DNA from: Verrucomicrobiota bacterium
Lineage (GTDB): Bacteria > Verrucomicrobiota > Verrucomicrobiia > Limisphaerales > UBA1319
Assembly (NCBI GenBank): GCA_022711435.1
Contig: JAKLFB010000011.1
Span: 1-64,000, forward strand
DNA length: 64,000 nucleotides
Direction: 5' to 3'
The number at the start of each line of letters is the position of its first letter. Within the stretch, counting starts at the first letter, position 1. The position numbers and the translations under genes are program-made. The notes below the pieces were generated by a model. That model was not told where the DNA came from. It was given only the letters and a program-made list of their open reading frames with translations, and searched no databases. Below are positions 41,738 to 49,819 of this stretch, piece after piece.

Positions 41738-43615
41738 TCAGTTCTCCGCCGAATGGAGGCCGCCGGCGCCCACTCGGAAATCGAGGTTGGACCGCTCCGG
41801 GCGTCCGGGCAATGTCCGTGTGCAGCTCCAGAGGCAGGCGCCGCAATGGACGCATTTTTCGCGGTCGAACGCCGGCACGCCTCGTTCTCCTGGCCGAAGC
41901 GCCTGTCCGGAGCAGACCTCGATGCAGAGGCGGGATCCGCAGGTCTCGCAGAGGCCGGGATCCATGTATACCACATGGTCGGTATAACCGGGCGGGGCCT
42001 GGACCTTGCCGCCCAGCAGCAGGGCGTCCTGGTGCGATACCAGGAGCCGGCCATCGTGCGGAATGGGGGGCCATCCGGCCCGTTCCATGAGGACCTCGTG
42101 CAGGGCCAGCCCCTGGCTCTGGGACCGCCGGCGCTCGGCATCGATCTCCTCCGGCGTCAGGCGGCCGCGGTAGAACGACTCGAGGGACTCGATCGGCCTC
42201 GGCTTGGACCGGCTGCCGCCCGGCCACCAGAGCCGCCCGCCGGTCCAGCCGGCCAAGGCCATCCCGAGCATGCCTCGAACGATGCCGCGGCGAAAACCGT
42301 CTCGCGATCGCTCGGCCACGCGGGCCTCGCGCTCGACCCAGCTCGAGCGCCTCCGCTGCTCGTAGGCGGCCTCCAAACGATCCCGGCTCATCGGCAGGCC
42401 CGCGCGCCAAAGCTCGGCAACGCCCGCCGCCAGCTGCGCCCCGGTCGCCCATGCCTCGTCCACGCCCGAGCCGGTCAATACGTTCGTGCTGCCCGAGCCT
42501 TCCCCGATCCGCGCGAAACCATCTCCGACCAGGAACGGCTCGGCTCGGCGGCCCGATTCCTGCAAGGTCTTCGCCCCCCAGGACCGGAGCCTGGCTCCCT
42601 CGAGCCGGCGGGCCAGGTAAGGATGCTGGATCCAGTGCTGGAGGCAGCGATACGCGGTTCGCACAGGGCTGTTCAGCCAGGACGGCACAAATATCCCCAG
42701 CGACGCCACCCGGTCCGGATGCACATACATGAACCCGAAGATTTCCGGTTCCGGGTAGCCGAAGGTGTGATAGACCGCTCCCGGGGCCAGCGGGCTGTTC
42801 TCGGGCAAGTCGACCACCATCTTCATGCCGACGGCCCAATCCGAGGGCGCCTCGCTCCGGCTGGGCCGGCCGAATCGCTCGTCCAATTGTCTTCCGACCG
42901 ATCCGACGGGCCCGTCGCCCACGACGGTGAGCTCGGCCCGGACCTCCATGCCGGGCAGGAACCCATCCGAGGGGCGTCCCTGGCGGTCCGTCCCCTGGTC
43001 CAGCAACTGCACGCCCACGACGCGTTGGCCATCGAGCACGGCCCGGCTCACCGGCATCCCCGGCCAGAGCTGGACCAGGCCCGATCCCATGAGCCTCATG
43101 CCGGCCCATTGCATGAACTGGCCCATCGAGAGAACCCACCCCCCCGTCTTGTGGAGGAAACCGGGGATCCAGGGCAGCTCCCACGCGTCATCGCGCATGC
43201 CCAGCGCTCCTCCTGCGAGCCGCAAGATGCGATCGCCGATCCGCACCGTCCTCGAGCGCCGGCTCGCCCCGACCGGGTCGAGCAGATAGACCATGCGCTC
43301 GCTTGTGACGGCGGCCCCGAGGGGGATGTCTGCCGGGCTCAATCCCGGCAGCGACTCTCGGATGCTGCGCGCGCGGGTCACCACCCCGGAGACACCGAAC
43401 CCGAGGTCCTCGGCCCGCTCGTAGCAGAGCACCTGCAAAGGCATCCCCGGCTGGCAGCGGCTGGCCAAGGGTGGCGCGCCCTCTTCCCCGCCGATGTGGC
43501 GGCTGAGCTCGATGAGAAATCCGGCCGTCGCCGGACCGAATCCGATGCAGACAATGTCAGCCTCGAGCTTCTGCCGTTCGACGTCCATTTCAGCCTGGAT
43601 TGGGGTGTCAGCCAT
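41738..43615 (-). CDS. ETF:quinone oxidoreductase-like flavoprotein (FixC/ETF-QO family)
   Basis: The 625-residue protein has an N-terminal FAD fold (ADIVCIGFGPATAGFLIEL, then GFGVSGVVTRARSI). A substrate domain follows, with segment VVGDGPVGSVGRQLDERF and motif LVGDGFARIGEGSGSTNVLTGSG. A C-terminal ferredoxin-like domain carries eight cysteines (CETCGSRLCIEVCSGQAL and CVHCGACLWSCTRT), whereas canonical ETF-QO has one [4Fe-4S] cluster. A hydrophobic patch around residues 400-420 may be the membrane anchor. It would take electrons from the EtfAB encoded downstream and pass them to quinone. It is the first gene of the operon. Cluster content and anchor are inferred. Confidence 0.8.
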   Translation of the reverse strand: MADTPIQAEMDVERQKLEADIVCIGFGPATAGFLIELSRHIGGEEGAPPLASRCQPGMPLQVLCYERAEDLGFGVSGVVTRARSIRESLPGLSPADIPLGAAVTSERMVYLLDPVGASRRSRTVRIGDRILRLAGGALGMRDDAWELPWIPGFLHKTGGWVLSMGQFMQWAGMRLMGSGLVQLWPGMPVSRAVLDGQRVVGVQLLDQGTDRQGRPSDGFLPGMEVRAELTVVGDGPVGSVGRQLDERFGRPSRSEAPSDWAVGMKMVVDLPENSPLAPGAVYHTFGYPEPEIFGFMYVHPDRVASLGIFVPSWLNSPVRTAYRCLQHWIQHPYLARRLEGARLRSWGAKTLQESGRRAEPFLVGDGFARIGEGSGSTNVLTGSGVDEAWATGAQLAAGVAELWRAGLPMSRDRLEAAYEQRRRSSWVEREARVAERSRDGFRRGIVRGMLGMALAGWTGGRLWWPGGSRSKPRPIESLESFYRGRLTPEEIDAERRRSQSQGLALHEVLMERAGWPPIPHDGRLLVSHQDALLLGGKVQAPPGYTDHVVYMDPGLCETCGSRLCIEVCSGQALRPGERGVPAFDREKCVHCGACLWSCTRTLPGRPERSNLDFRVGAGGLHSAEN

Positions 43616-43672
43616 GGCGATACGGGCTCCCGCGGCGAGAACGGAATGATAATCAACACTCCGGCATCCGGG

Positions 43673-43745
43673 TGGGCCCAGACGGATTTGAACCGCCGAC
43701 CAAGCGATTATGAGTCGCCTGCTCTGACCGCTGAGCTATGGGCCC
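43673..43745 (-). tRNA. tRNA-Ile(CAU), lysidine-type
   Basis: A complete cloverleaf of 73 nt is seen on the - strand: acceptor GGGCCCA/TGGGCCC, D-arm GCTC/GAGC, anticodon stem GGCGA/TCGCT, loop CTCATAA, and T-arm with GTTCAAATC. The anticodon is CAT. The anticodon arm GGCGACTCATAATCGCT is that of E. coli ileX (minor Ile, C34 modified to lysidine), not elongator Met. The 3' CCA is not encoded; the genome reads ACCC. Confidence 0.85.
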
Positions 43746-44033
43746 GTCCCCGGTCTCGGCGCCAGGATCCCCAATCCCACCTCGATTTGCAACGCGGAAT
43801 TTCCCGCCACGGAGGCCGCGGGCCGGACCGGGCGGGGGCACATTACCGGCTGCAGGGCGGAGAGCGGTAAACCGGGGCGGGCATGGCTCGAGGGCCGGCC
43901 CGGCACCGGAGCGCGAGCGATCGCGCAAGCCGCTTTTCCCATCTCTCCCATCTCTGATCGCGCTCGAGATAGATAGCATCGTGCCGGAGAAAGGCTCGCG
44001 ATGTTTCTCTTCCATTGTCTAAAAATTTATTGC
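43746..44033. other. gene-free stretch beside the tRNA
   Basis: Apart from a short CCCATCTCT duplication (about 43939-43957) nothing recognisable is seen between the tRNA and the promoter of the wHTH gene. The ETF operon on the left has no obvious promoter in the 58 bases between its first start and the tRNA. Confidence 0.4.
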
Positions 44034-44061
44034 TTGCCCATTCAAGCGTGCGCCGTAATAT
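44034..44061 (+). promoter_or_regulatory. sigma-70-type promoter of the wHTH gene
   Basis: TTGCCC (44034-44039), a 16-base spacer and TAATAT (44056-44061) sit 10 bases before the ATG at 44071, in an AT-rich patch of an otherwise GC-rich region. With so short a distance the transcript would be nearly leaderless. Confidence 0.55.
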
Positions 44062-44070
44062 GTCATAGAC

Positions 44071-44454
44071 ATGAATCTAACAAACATATCGGCTGCGACA
44101 TTTAAGAAGATCCTCGCGCTGCTCAAGAAGAAGGAAGCCCTGTTGGGCAAGATTGCGTCCATCGACGCGGAGCTGTCCCGGTTCGAGCCGGGCGGCCGGC
44201 CGGCGCCGGCGAAGGCGGGGCGGGGTCGGGCGCGGCGCGCCGCCGGCCCGCGGGTCTCGACTCCGCGCGGCCAGCTTCGCGACAAGATCCTGGCCGAGCT
44301 CAAGGCGGCGGGCAAGAACGGCATGACGGTGCAGGAGCTGGCCGCCAAGCTGAAGCACAAGGATCGGAACGTCTACGCCTGGTTCATGCAGACAGGAAAG
44401 AAGATCAAGACCATCAAGAACCTTGGCAGCGGCCGGTTCCGGTGGCAGGAGTAG
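44071..44454 (+). CDS. small basic coiled-coil / winged-helix DNA-binding protein
   Basis: The 127-residue protein has an N-terminal amphipathic helix/coiled coil (NISAATFKKILALLKKKEALLGKI), a central Ala/Gly/Arg-rich basic linker (about 48-65), and a C-terminal winged helix of FaeA/HTH type (MTVQELAAKLKHKDRNVYAWFM, then GRFRW). Similar histone-H1-like Lys/Arg-rich wHTH proteins are frequent in Verrucomicrobiota; the exact role is unknown, and a nucleoid-associated function is likely. It appears monocistronic, with a promoter directly upstream and a hairpin downstream. Confidence 0.75.
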   Translation: MNLTNISAATFKKILALLKKKEALLGKIASIDAELSRFEPGGRPAPAKAGRGRARRAAGPRVSTPRGQLRDKILAELKAAGKNGMTVQELAAKLKHKDRNVYAWFMQTGKKIKTIKNLGSGRFRWQE

Positions 44455-44532
44455 ATCCTTCTCTCGAGCCGGCGCGAATGCCGGCGGCCTCATCGGCCGG
44501 GAGGCGAATCTCCGCCTCCTCGACCCTCGCAA

Positions 44533-44565
44533 GAGCCCGCAGCGCCCGCCCGGGGCTGCGGGCTC
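44533..44565 (+). terminator. probable hairpin terminator behind the wHTH gene
   Basis: GAGCCCGCAGC and GCTGCGGGCTC form a perfect 11-bp stem around an 11-base loop, 79 bases after the wHTH stop. No T-run follows, so termination would have to be L-shaped or Rho-assisted. The rest of the 348-bp gap to the next gene shows only an AAGGA ribosome-binding site at 44789-44793. Confidence 0.5.
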
Positions 44566-44802
44566 CGCGCTCTTCGGCGGATCGCGCCCTGTTTCGCGAG
44601 GCCGTTTTCTCCGGTTGACGCGATCCGGGGATATACCTAGGATCCCCGTCATCCGCAACGTGAAACCGTCGAAGCACATCAGCCAGACGGAGCATCAGCA
44701 GCGGACCCGTGTGTTCCGGTCCGGGCAGCGCATGAGCGGCGAACCCCTCTTTCCTGCCCGGGCCTTGATCGTCGTCAACCCTTCAACCCAAGGATCCCCG
44801 CG

Positions 44803-47800
44803 ATGAGATTGTTCCCTTCGAGTGTGGCCCATTATTTGAGCCGGATGGTCTATTTCAGCCTGGGCCTGTGCCTGATCGCAAGCGGCGGGCTCCAGGGCCG
44901 TGTTCTGGACGATTTCAACGACGGTGTGAAAACGAGCTGGGAGGACTTCACATTCATTCCCGACTTCGGCATTCCCGCCGAGGGCAGCGGACAATTCAAG
45001 TTCTACCAGACGCCCTCCCCGGTCGGCCAGCCGATCTTCTCCGGATCGGTCAAGACCTCCGAGACGTTCGATCTCCAGGACGGGCGCACCATCGAGTTTC
45101 GCATCGATATGGTCGACGGCTACGGGCAGGATTCGTTTGCGGTCCTGGGCTTCATCCCCACGGCCAACGACCCCAAGAGCCTGGCCGGCTACGCCATCGC
45201 CAAGTCATCGACCGACGTCCTCATCACCAAAGGGATCGGCAAGTACTTCTACAACGAGAACCCCACGCCTGCCATCAAGAACACCAACGTCACGCTGGTC
45301 CTGACACTGACCGGCGAGGGCGCCAACGTCGTCATCCGCGGACGCATCCTCGACAAGGACAACGCCAACGCCGTCCTGTTCGACCAGACCTTCGTCGACA
45401 CGCCGGCCGAGGATGTGCTCAGCGACGGCGATGACAAGAACCCTTCCACGCCCTACCTGGCGACGGGGCGGTTCGTCCTTTTCCTCTACCAGGATTACCT
45501 GGCCGGAACCGATCATTATGAAGTGACCTTGGACAACGCGCAGGTGTTCGAGCTGAAACGCACCGTGATCGATGACTTCAACGACGGCGTGAAAACGAGC
45601 TGGGAGGACTTCACATTCATTCCCGACTTCGGCATTCCCGCCGAGGGCAACGGACAATTCAAGTTCTACCAGACGCCCTCCCCGGTCGGCCAGCCGATCT
45701 TCTCCGGATCGGTCAAGACCTCCGAGACGTTCGATCTGCAGGACGGGCGCACCATCGAGCTTCGCATCGACATGATCGACGGCTACGGGCAGGATTCGTT
45801 TGCGGTCCTGGGCTTCATCCCCACGGCCAACGACCCCAAGAGCCTGGCCGGCTACGCCATCGCCAAGTCATCGACCGACGTCCTCATCACCAAGGGGATC
45901 GGCAAGTACTTCTACAACGAGAACCCCACGCCTGCCATCAAGAACACCAACGTCACGCTGGTTCTGACACTGACCGGCGAGGGCCCCAACGTTGTCATCC
46001 AGGGGCGCGTCCTCGACAAGGACAACGCCAACGCCGTCCTGTTCGATCAGACCTTCGTCGACACGCCGGCCGAGGATGTGCTCAGCGACGGCGATGACAA
46101 GAACCCTTCCACGCCCTACCTGGCGACGGGGCGGTTCGTCCTTTTCCTCTACCAGGATTACCTGGCCGGAACCGATCATTATGAGGTGACCTTGGACAAC
46201 GCCGTGGTCTGGGCGCCGCCGTCCGATGCCTCGAAAGCGCCCGAGATCAGCAACGTGCAACCCGCCAACTACGCCAACTTCCTACCGGCGACCACGACGA
46301 TCTCATTCCAGGTGACCGACGACAAACCGCTGGCCGACGATGGCATCAGCGTCACTCTGAACGGGACGGTTTACACGCGCGCCAACGGCTTGGCCGTGAC
46401 CGGGACCGGCTCGATGCGCCAGGTCGCGCTCGGCGGCCTTGCGGCCGGGCAGAATTACATCGCCCGCCTCGCCGCAACCGATAGCGACAGCCAAACGGCT
46501 GCCATCACGCGCTATTTCGACACCTTCACCGACGACAGCATCGTGATCGAGGCCGAGGATTTCAACTACGCCGAATGGGGTCCCAGCCCTTTGGATCCCT
46601 ACGTCTGGGAGCTCATCGGCGGCCGTTTCTACGATCATCCCGTTCCGACGCCCGAGTATCTGTTCGGGCCATGGGTGGAGAACGCGTATGGCGGCCACCA
46701 GGGCCTGGAGGGAATCGATTTTCATGACACCCGCGCCACGCCCGACGCTGGCGATCCCGAGGACTACGTCTACCGGCCTCTGGATCCGGTCGTGACCCTC
46801 CATTCCGTGGACCTCGTCCGGAAGAAGTTCAGCGACGCCGGCGGCGTGGCAGCCAGCGTTTTCGACTACGACGTGAGCGAGGTGCGGGCTGGGGAATGGC
46901 TGAACTACACGCGCACCTTCGCGCCCGGCTCCTACCATGTCTACCTGCGCCAATCGGTCGTCAACATGACGACCACCGAGGCGATCCTCGAGAAGGTCGC
47001 TGGGGATGTGAGCGGGACCAACCAGACGGCGCAGGTGCTGGGATCGTTCCTGGGCGAAAAAACCGGCTACGTGTACCGCAACTTCCCGCTGACCGACGGC
47101 CTGGGCTTGAACCGGATCGTTGTCAAGCTGTTCGGCCAGGAGACGCTCCGTCTTCGCCAGGTCACCCCGGATGGCGACCCCATGTTCATCGGACAAAACT
47201 ACCTGGTTCTGGTGCCCGCCCAGGATCCCGGCGTGCAGCGGGCCAGCGTGGCCAGCCTCGCCCCCGCACCCAACTCGACCGCTGAAGGCCTCAATCCGGT
47301 CATCGCCGCCGTGATCCAGAATCGCGACACCAGCGTCCGCGCCGACTCGATCGTTCTCGAGCTGAACCATGCGCAAGTCGCGCCCACGATCCAGACCAAC
47401 GCGGATGGGGCGGCGGTCACGTATGCGATCAGCCCGCTGCCGCCTTCCGGCCAGGTGAACACCGCCCGCCTGGTGTTCGCCGATAGCGACGGCGTGTTCC
47501 AGACCAACGAGTGGTCCTTCACGCTCCTGTATCTGTCGCTCGATCCGGCCACTCGCAAGATCGGCACCGGCCGCGACCCGGGCTTCCGCGTTCGAGTCGT
47601 CCAGGCGCTCGCCCCGTCCGATCTCGACAGCTCGATCGCCCGCGCCGAGCTCCAGCTCTCATCCGGCTCGCCCTTCGCCGAGTTCTGCGACACCAATGTG
47701 ATTGCGCCCTTGATCAACTTCTCGCAAACCGACGGGACCGCCAATGGATCGTTCGCCAGCGATGTCCTGGTTCCCGGTCTCGAGCCCGAGGTCAACGGAA

Positions 47801-48336
47801 CGGATGACATCGCGATGGAGATCTTCGCCTACCTGGAACTGTCGCCGGGCACCTATCGCTTTGGCGTGCACAGCGACGACGGCTACAAGATCGCCTCCGG
47901 GGCAGAGCCGCTCGGATCCACCACCCCGCCGCTCAAATTCCGGAACGGGACCGCCAACGAGACCTTCGATTTCATCGTGTCCGAGGCCGGCCATTACCCG
48001 TTCCGGATGATCTGGTACGAGCGCGGCGGCAGCGCTCATGTCGAGTGGTTCTTCGTCGATCCCGGCTCCGGCCAGCGCCGTCTGATCAACGATCTCACCC
48101 AGGCGGGCGGCATCCGGGCATTCACCCGGATCGAGCTGGCCCTCCGGCTGCAGTCCGCTGCCGCGGTGGGCGGACCTTACGCGGACGATCCCGCCGCCAC
48201 CGTCTCACCCGGATTGGGGACCATCACGCTGCCTGTGCCCACAGCGCCCCGGTTCTACCGGCTCATCGGGCCGGCCTCGACCCGCATCGATTCCATCCGC
48301 GTCGATGGCAGCGCCCTGACCCTCACTTACAGGTAG
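44803..48336 (+). CDS. secreted modular protein with duplicated N-terminal domain, sugar-binding-like and PA14 domains
   Basis: The 1177-residue protein starts with a signal peptide (MVYFSLGLCLIASGG). Two almost identical beta-sandwich modules follow (34-254 and 255-467, 221-residue period, about seven differences). An Ig-like domain comes next (ISNVQPANYANFLPATTTISF), then a carbohydrate-binding-like part (SIVIEAEDFNYAEWGP ... VRAGEWLNYTRTFAPGSYHVY). Another Ig-like stretch precedes a PA14 domain (LSPGTYRFGVHSDDGYKIASG ... VEWFFVDPGSGQRRLI). The C-terminus lacks a sorting signal. Such proteins act at the cell surface or in polysaccharide binding. The start follows AAGGA. No close relative with known function is recognised. 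Confidence 0.85.
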   Translation: MRLFPSSVAHYLSRMVYFSLGLCLIASGGLQGRVLDDFNDGVKTSWEDFTFIPDFGIPAEGSGQFKFYQTPSPVGQPIFSGSVKTSETFDLQDGRTIEFRIDMVDGYGQDSFAVLGFIPTANDPKSLAGYAIAKSSTDVLITKGIGKYFYNENPTPAIKNTNVTLVLTLTGEGANVVIRGRILDKDNANAVLFDQTFVDTPAEDVLSDGDDKNPSTPYLATGRFVLFLYQDYLAGTDHYEVTLDNAQVFELKRTVIDDFNDGVKTSWEDFTFIPDFGIPAEGNGQFKFYQTPSPVGQPIFSGSVKTSETFDLQDGRTIELRIDMIDGYGQDSFAVLGFIPTANDPKSLAGYAIAKSSTDVLITKGIGKYFYNENPTPAIKNTNVTLVLTLTGEGPNVVIQGRVLDKDNANAVLFDQTFVDTPAEDVLSDGDDKNPSTPYLATGRFVLFLYQDYLAGTDHYEVTLDNAVVWAPPSDASKAPEISNVQPANYANFLPATTTISFQVTDDKPLADDGISVTLNGTVYTRANGLAVTGTGSMRQVALGGLAAGQNYIARLAATDSDSQTAAITRYFDTFTDDSIVIEAEDFNYAEWGPSPLDPYVWELIGGRFYDHPVPTPEYLFGPWVENAYGGHQGLEGIDFHDTRATPDAGDPEDYVYRPLDPVVTLHSVDLVRKKFSDAGGVAASVFDYDVSEVRAGEWLNYTRTFAPGSYHVYLRQSVVNMTTTEAILEKVAGDVSGTNQTAQVLGSFLGEKTGYVYRNFPLTDGLGLNRIVVKLFGQETLRLRQVTPDGDPMFIGQNYLVLVPAQDPGVQRASVASLAPAPNSTAEGLNPVIAAVIQNRDTSVRADSIVLELNHAQVAPTIQTNADGAAVTYAISPLPPSGQVNTARLVFADSDGVFQTNEWSFTLLYLSLDPATRKIGTGRDPGFRVRVVQALAPSDLDSSIARAELQLSSGSPFAEFCDTNVIAPLINFSQTDGTANGSFASDVLVPGLEPEVNGTDDIAMEIFAYLELSPGTYRFGVHSDDGYKIASGAEPLGSTTPPLKFRNGTANETFDFIVSEAGHYPFRMIWYERGGSAHVEWFFVDPGSGQRRLINDLTQAGGIRAFTRIELALRLQSAAAVGGPYADDPAATVSPGLGTITLPVPTAPRFYRLIGPASTRIDSIRVDGSALTLTYR
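44902..46203 (+). repeat. 663-bp in-frame tandem duplication within the 1177-aa gene
   Basis: Copy 1 (44902-45564) and copy 2 (45565-46203) share nearly every base, including silent positions. Visible replacements are Leu/Ile, Ser/Asn, Phe/Leu, Val/Ile, Ala/Pro, Arg/Gln, Ile/Val and Gln/Val. The period, 663 bp, equals 221 codons. Confidence 0.9.
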
Positions 48337-48392
48337 ATCAGCCGGCCCAATCTGGCTGCCCGGCGTGCCGCGACTTTCTCGTCACTGGAAGT

Positions 48393-48429
48393 TTCCCTCC
48401 CCCCGCGAGGGACGAGCGGGGGGAGGGAA
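48393..48429 (+). terminator. strong inverted repeat downstream of the modular surface protein
   Basis: TTCCCTCCCCCCGC and GCGGGGGGAGGGAA form a perfect 14-bp stem with a 9-base loop, 57 bases after the stop of the preceding gene. No T-tract follows. It may be a Rho-independent-like terminator or a REP-type hairpin. Confidence 0.55.
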
Positions 48430-48736
48430 TGGCGCAAGGTAGCCGTCAGCAATTCTCCCTGTTCGCCATTGTGAACCAACGGGGGTGCCTGAACAGGCCG
48501 ATGAGCGGGCTCGCATTTTGCGCCGAAGAAGTGTGACTAGTCATCGAGCTGCATGAGCATCCCTTTCATGCCTATCTCGCATCTGGCCCGGCGGCGCTCC
48601 CGCCAAGATCGGAATTAATTTTTGCACAGACCCTTACACCCGAGCCCGCGATCGGGGGCACTTTTTTCTTTCCAGTCGCGGCGGCTCGCCCATAATCTTC
48701 CTTGCTGCTGCACGACAGGCAAACGAAAGGCTTTGT
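48430..48736 (+). other. intergenic stretch before the SPFH gene
   Basis: It holds TGCACAGACCCT at 48623-48634, whose exact inverse AGGGTCTGTGCA lies at 52336-52347 on the far side of the next three genes, and the ribosome-binding site GAAAGG at 48725-48730. No coding region or clear promoter is seen. Confidence 0.45.
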
Positions 48737-49816
48737 ATGGGCTTGATGGATTATATCAAATCGCAGTTCCTCGACATCATCCAATGGCAAGACGACTCGC
48801 GCGACGTGATCTCCTGGCGCTTTCCGGATGAAGACAAGGAAATCAAGAGGGGGGCGCAGCTGATCGTGCGCGAGTCGCAGGTGGCCCAGTTCGTTTACCT
48901 CGGGCAGTTTGGCGACACGTTCGGCCCCGGCAAGCACTCCCTCACCACCGACAACATCCCCATCCTCTCGACTCTCAAAGGGTGGAAATACGGATTCGAG
49001 TCTCCCTTCAAGGCGGATGTCTATTTCGTCAACACCCGCCTGTTCACCGGCAACAAGTGGGGGACTGCCAACCCGATCATGATGCGCGACGCGGATTTCG
49101 GCATCGTCCGCGCCCGCGCATACGGCACGTTCGATTTCCATGTCGTGGATCCCCGCACGTTTCTCAAGGAGGTTGCGGGCACCGACGACCACTTCCGGCT
49201 CGATGAGTTCGCCGACACCATGCGCTCGCGGATCGTGAGCGTGTTCACCGATGCCCTGGCGTCGGCCAAGGTGCCGGTGCTGGACATCGCATCGCGCTAC
49301 ACCGAGCTTGGGGACGCCTTGCTCCCGCTGATCAACCCGGCCGTGACGGCTAAATACGGCCTCGAGATCCCGAGCTTCATTGTCGAGAACGTGTCTGTTC
49401 CGCCGGAGGTCGAGCAGGCTATCGACAAGCGCAGCAGCATGGCTGCCGTGGGCAATCTGAACGATTACGTCAAGTTCCAGATGGCGGAGGCGATGACCAA
49501 AGGCGGGGGCGAGGCGGGCGGGATGGCGGGAACGGGGGCGGGGCTTGGCGCCGGCCTGGCCATGGGCCAGCAGATGATGGCCGCCATGAACGCCGGCCAG
49601 GCCGCGCCCGCTGCGGCGCCGGCGGCGACCAGCCCGGCGCCGGCGGCGCCCGCCGGCTTCCCCGAGCTCTTCAGCCCTGCCGACGCCGCGCGCGCCCTGG
49701 GCGTCACGGAGTCGGATGTTGTGGCCGCGCTTGCCGACGGGTCGCTCAAAGGCAAGAAGATCGGCGCCGCCTGGCGCATCACCAAGGCCGCTTTGGACGA
49801 ATTTCTCGCGCACTGA
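48737..49816 (+). CDS. SPFH-domain (YdjI-type) protein with C-terminal excisionase-like HTH
   Basis: The 359-residue protein has an SPFH/virion-core-like domain (about 20-230), with KEIKRGAQLIVRESQVAQFVYLGQ, KADVYFVNTRLFTGNKWGT and YGLEIPSFIVENVSVPPEVEQAI. A Gly/Met/Ala-rich linker (about 245-300) leads to a C-terminal HTH_17/MerR-like domain (LFSPADAARALGVTESDVVAALADGSLKGKKIGAAWRI). YdjI-type proteins normally end in zinc ribbons or a GYF domain; a DNA-binding-type module is unusual and may instead bind protein. It ends 3 bp before the zinc-ribbon gene, in the same layout as Bacillus ydjI and ydjG. The likely site is a membrane-associated microdomain or stress-response complex. Confidence 0.82.
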   Translation: MGLMDYIKSQFLDIIQWQDDSRDVISWRFPDEDKEIKRGAQLIVRESQVAQFVYLGQFGDTFGPGKHSLTTDNIPILSTLKGWKYGFESPFKADVYFVNTRLFTGNKWGTANPIMMRDADFGIVRARAYGTFDFHVVDPRTFLKEVAGTDDHFRLDEFADTMRSRIVSVFTDALASAKVPVLDIASRYTELGDALLPLINPAVTAKYGLEIPSFIVENVSVPPEVEQAIDKRSSMAAVGNLNDYVKFQMAEAMTKGGGEAGGMAGTGAGLGAGLAMGQQMMAAMNAGQAAPAAAPAATSPAPAAPAGFPELFSPADAARALGVTESDVVAALADGSLKGKKIGAAWRITKAALDEFLAH

Positions 49817-49819
49817 TCC

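Noticed and set aside
43673..43745. tRNA-Met (elongator) interpretation of the CAU tRNA
   Set aside because: The anticodon arm GGCGACTCATAATCGCT matches the ileX-type minor Ile tRNA, not elongator Met; final proof needs a tilS-dependence or covariance-model test.
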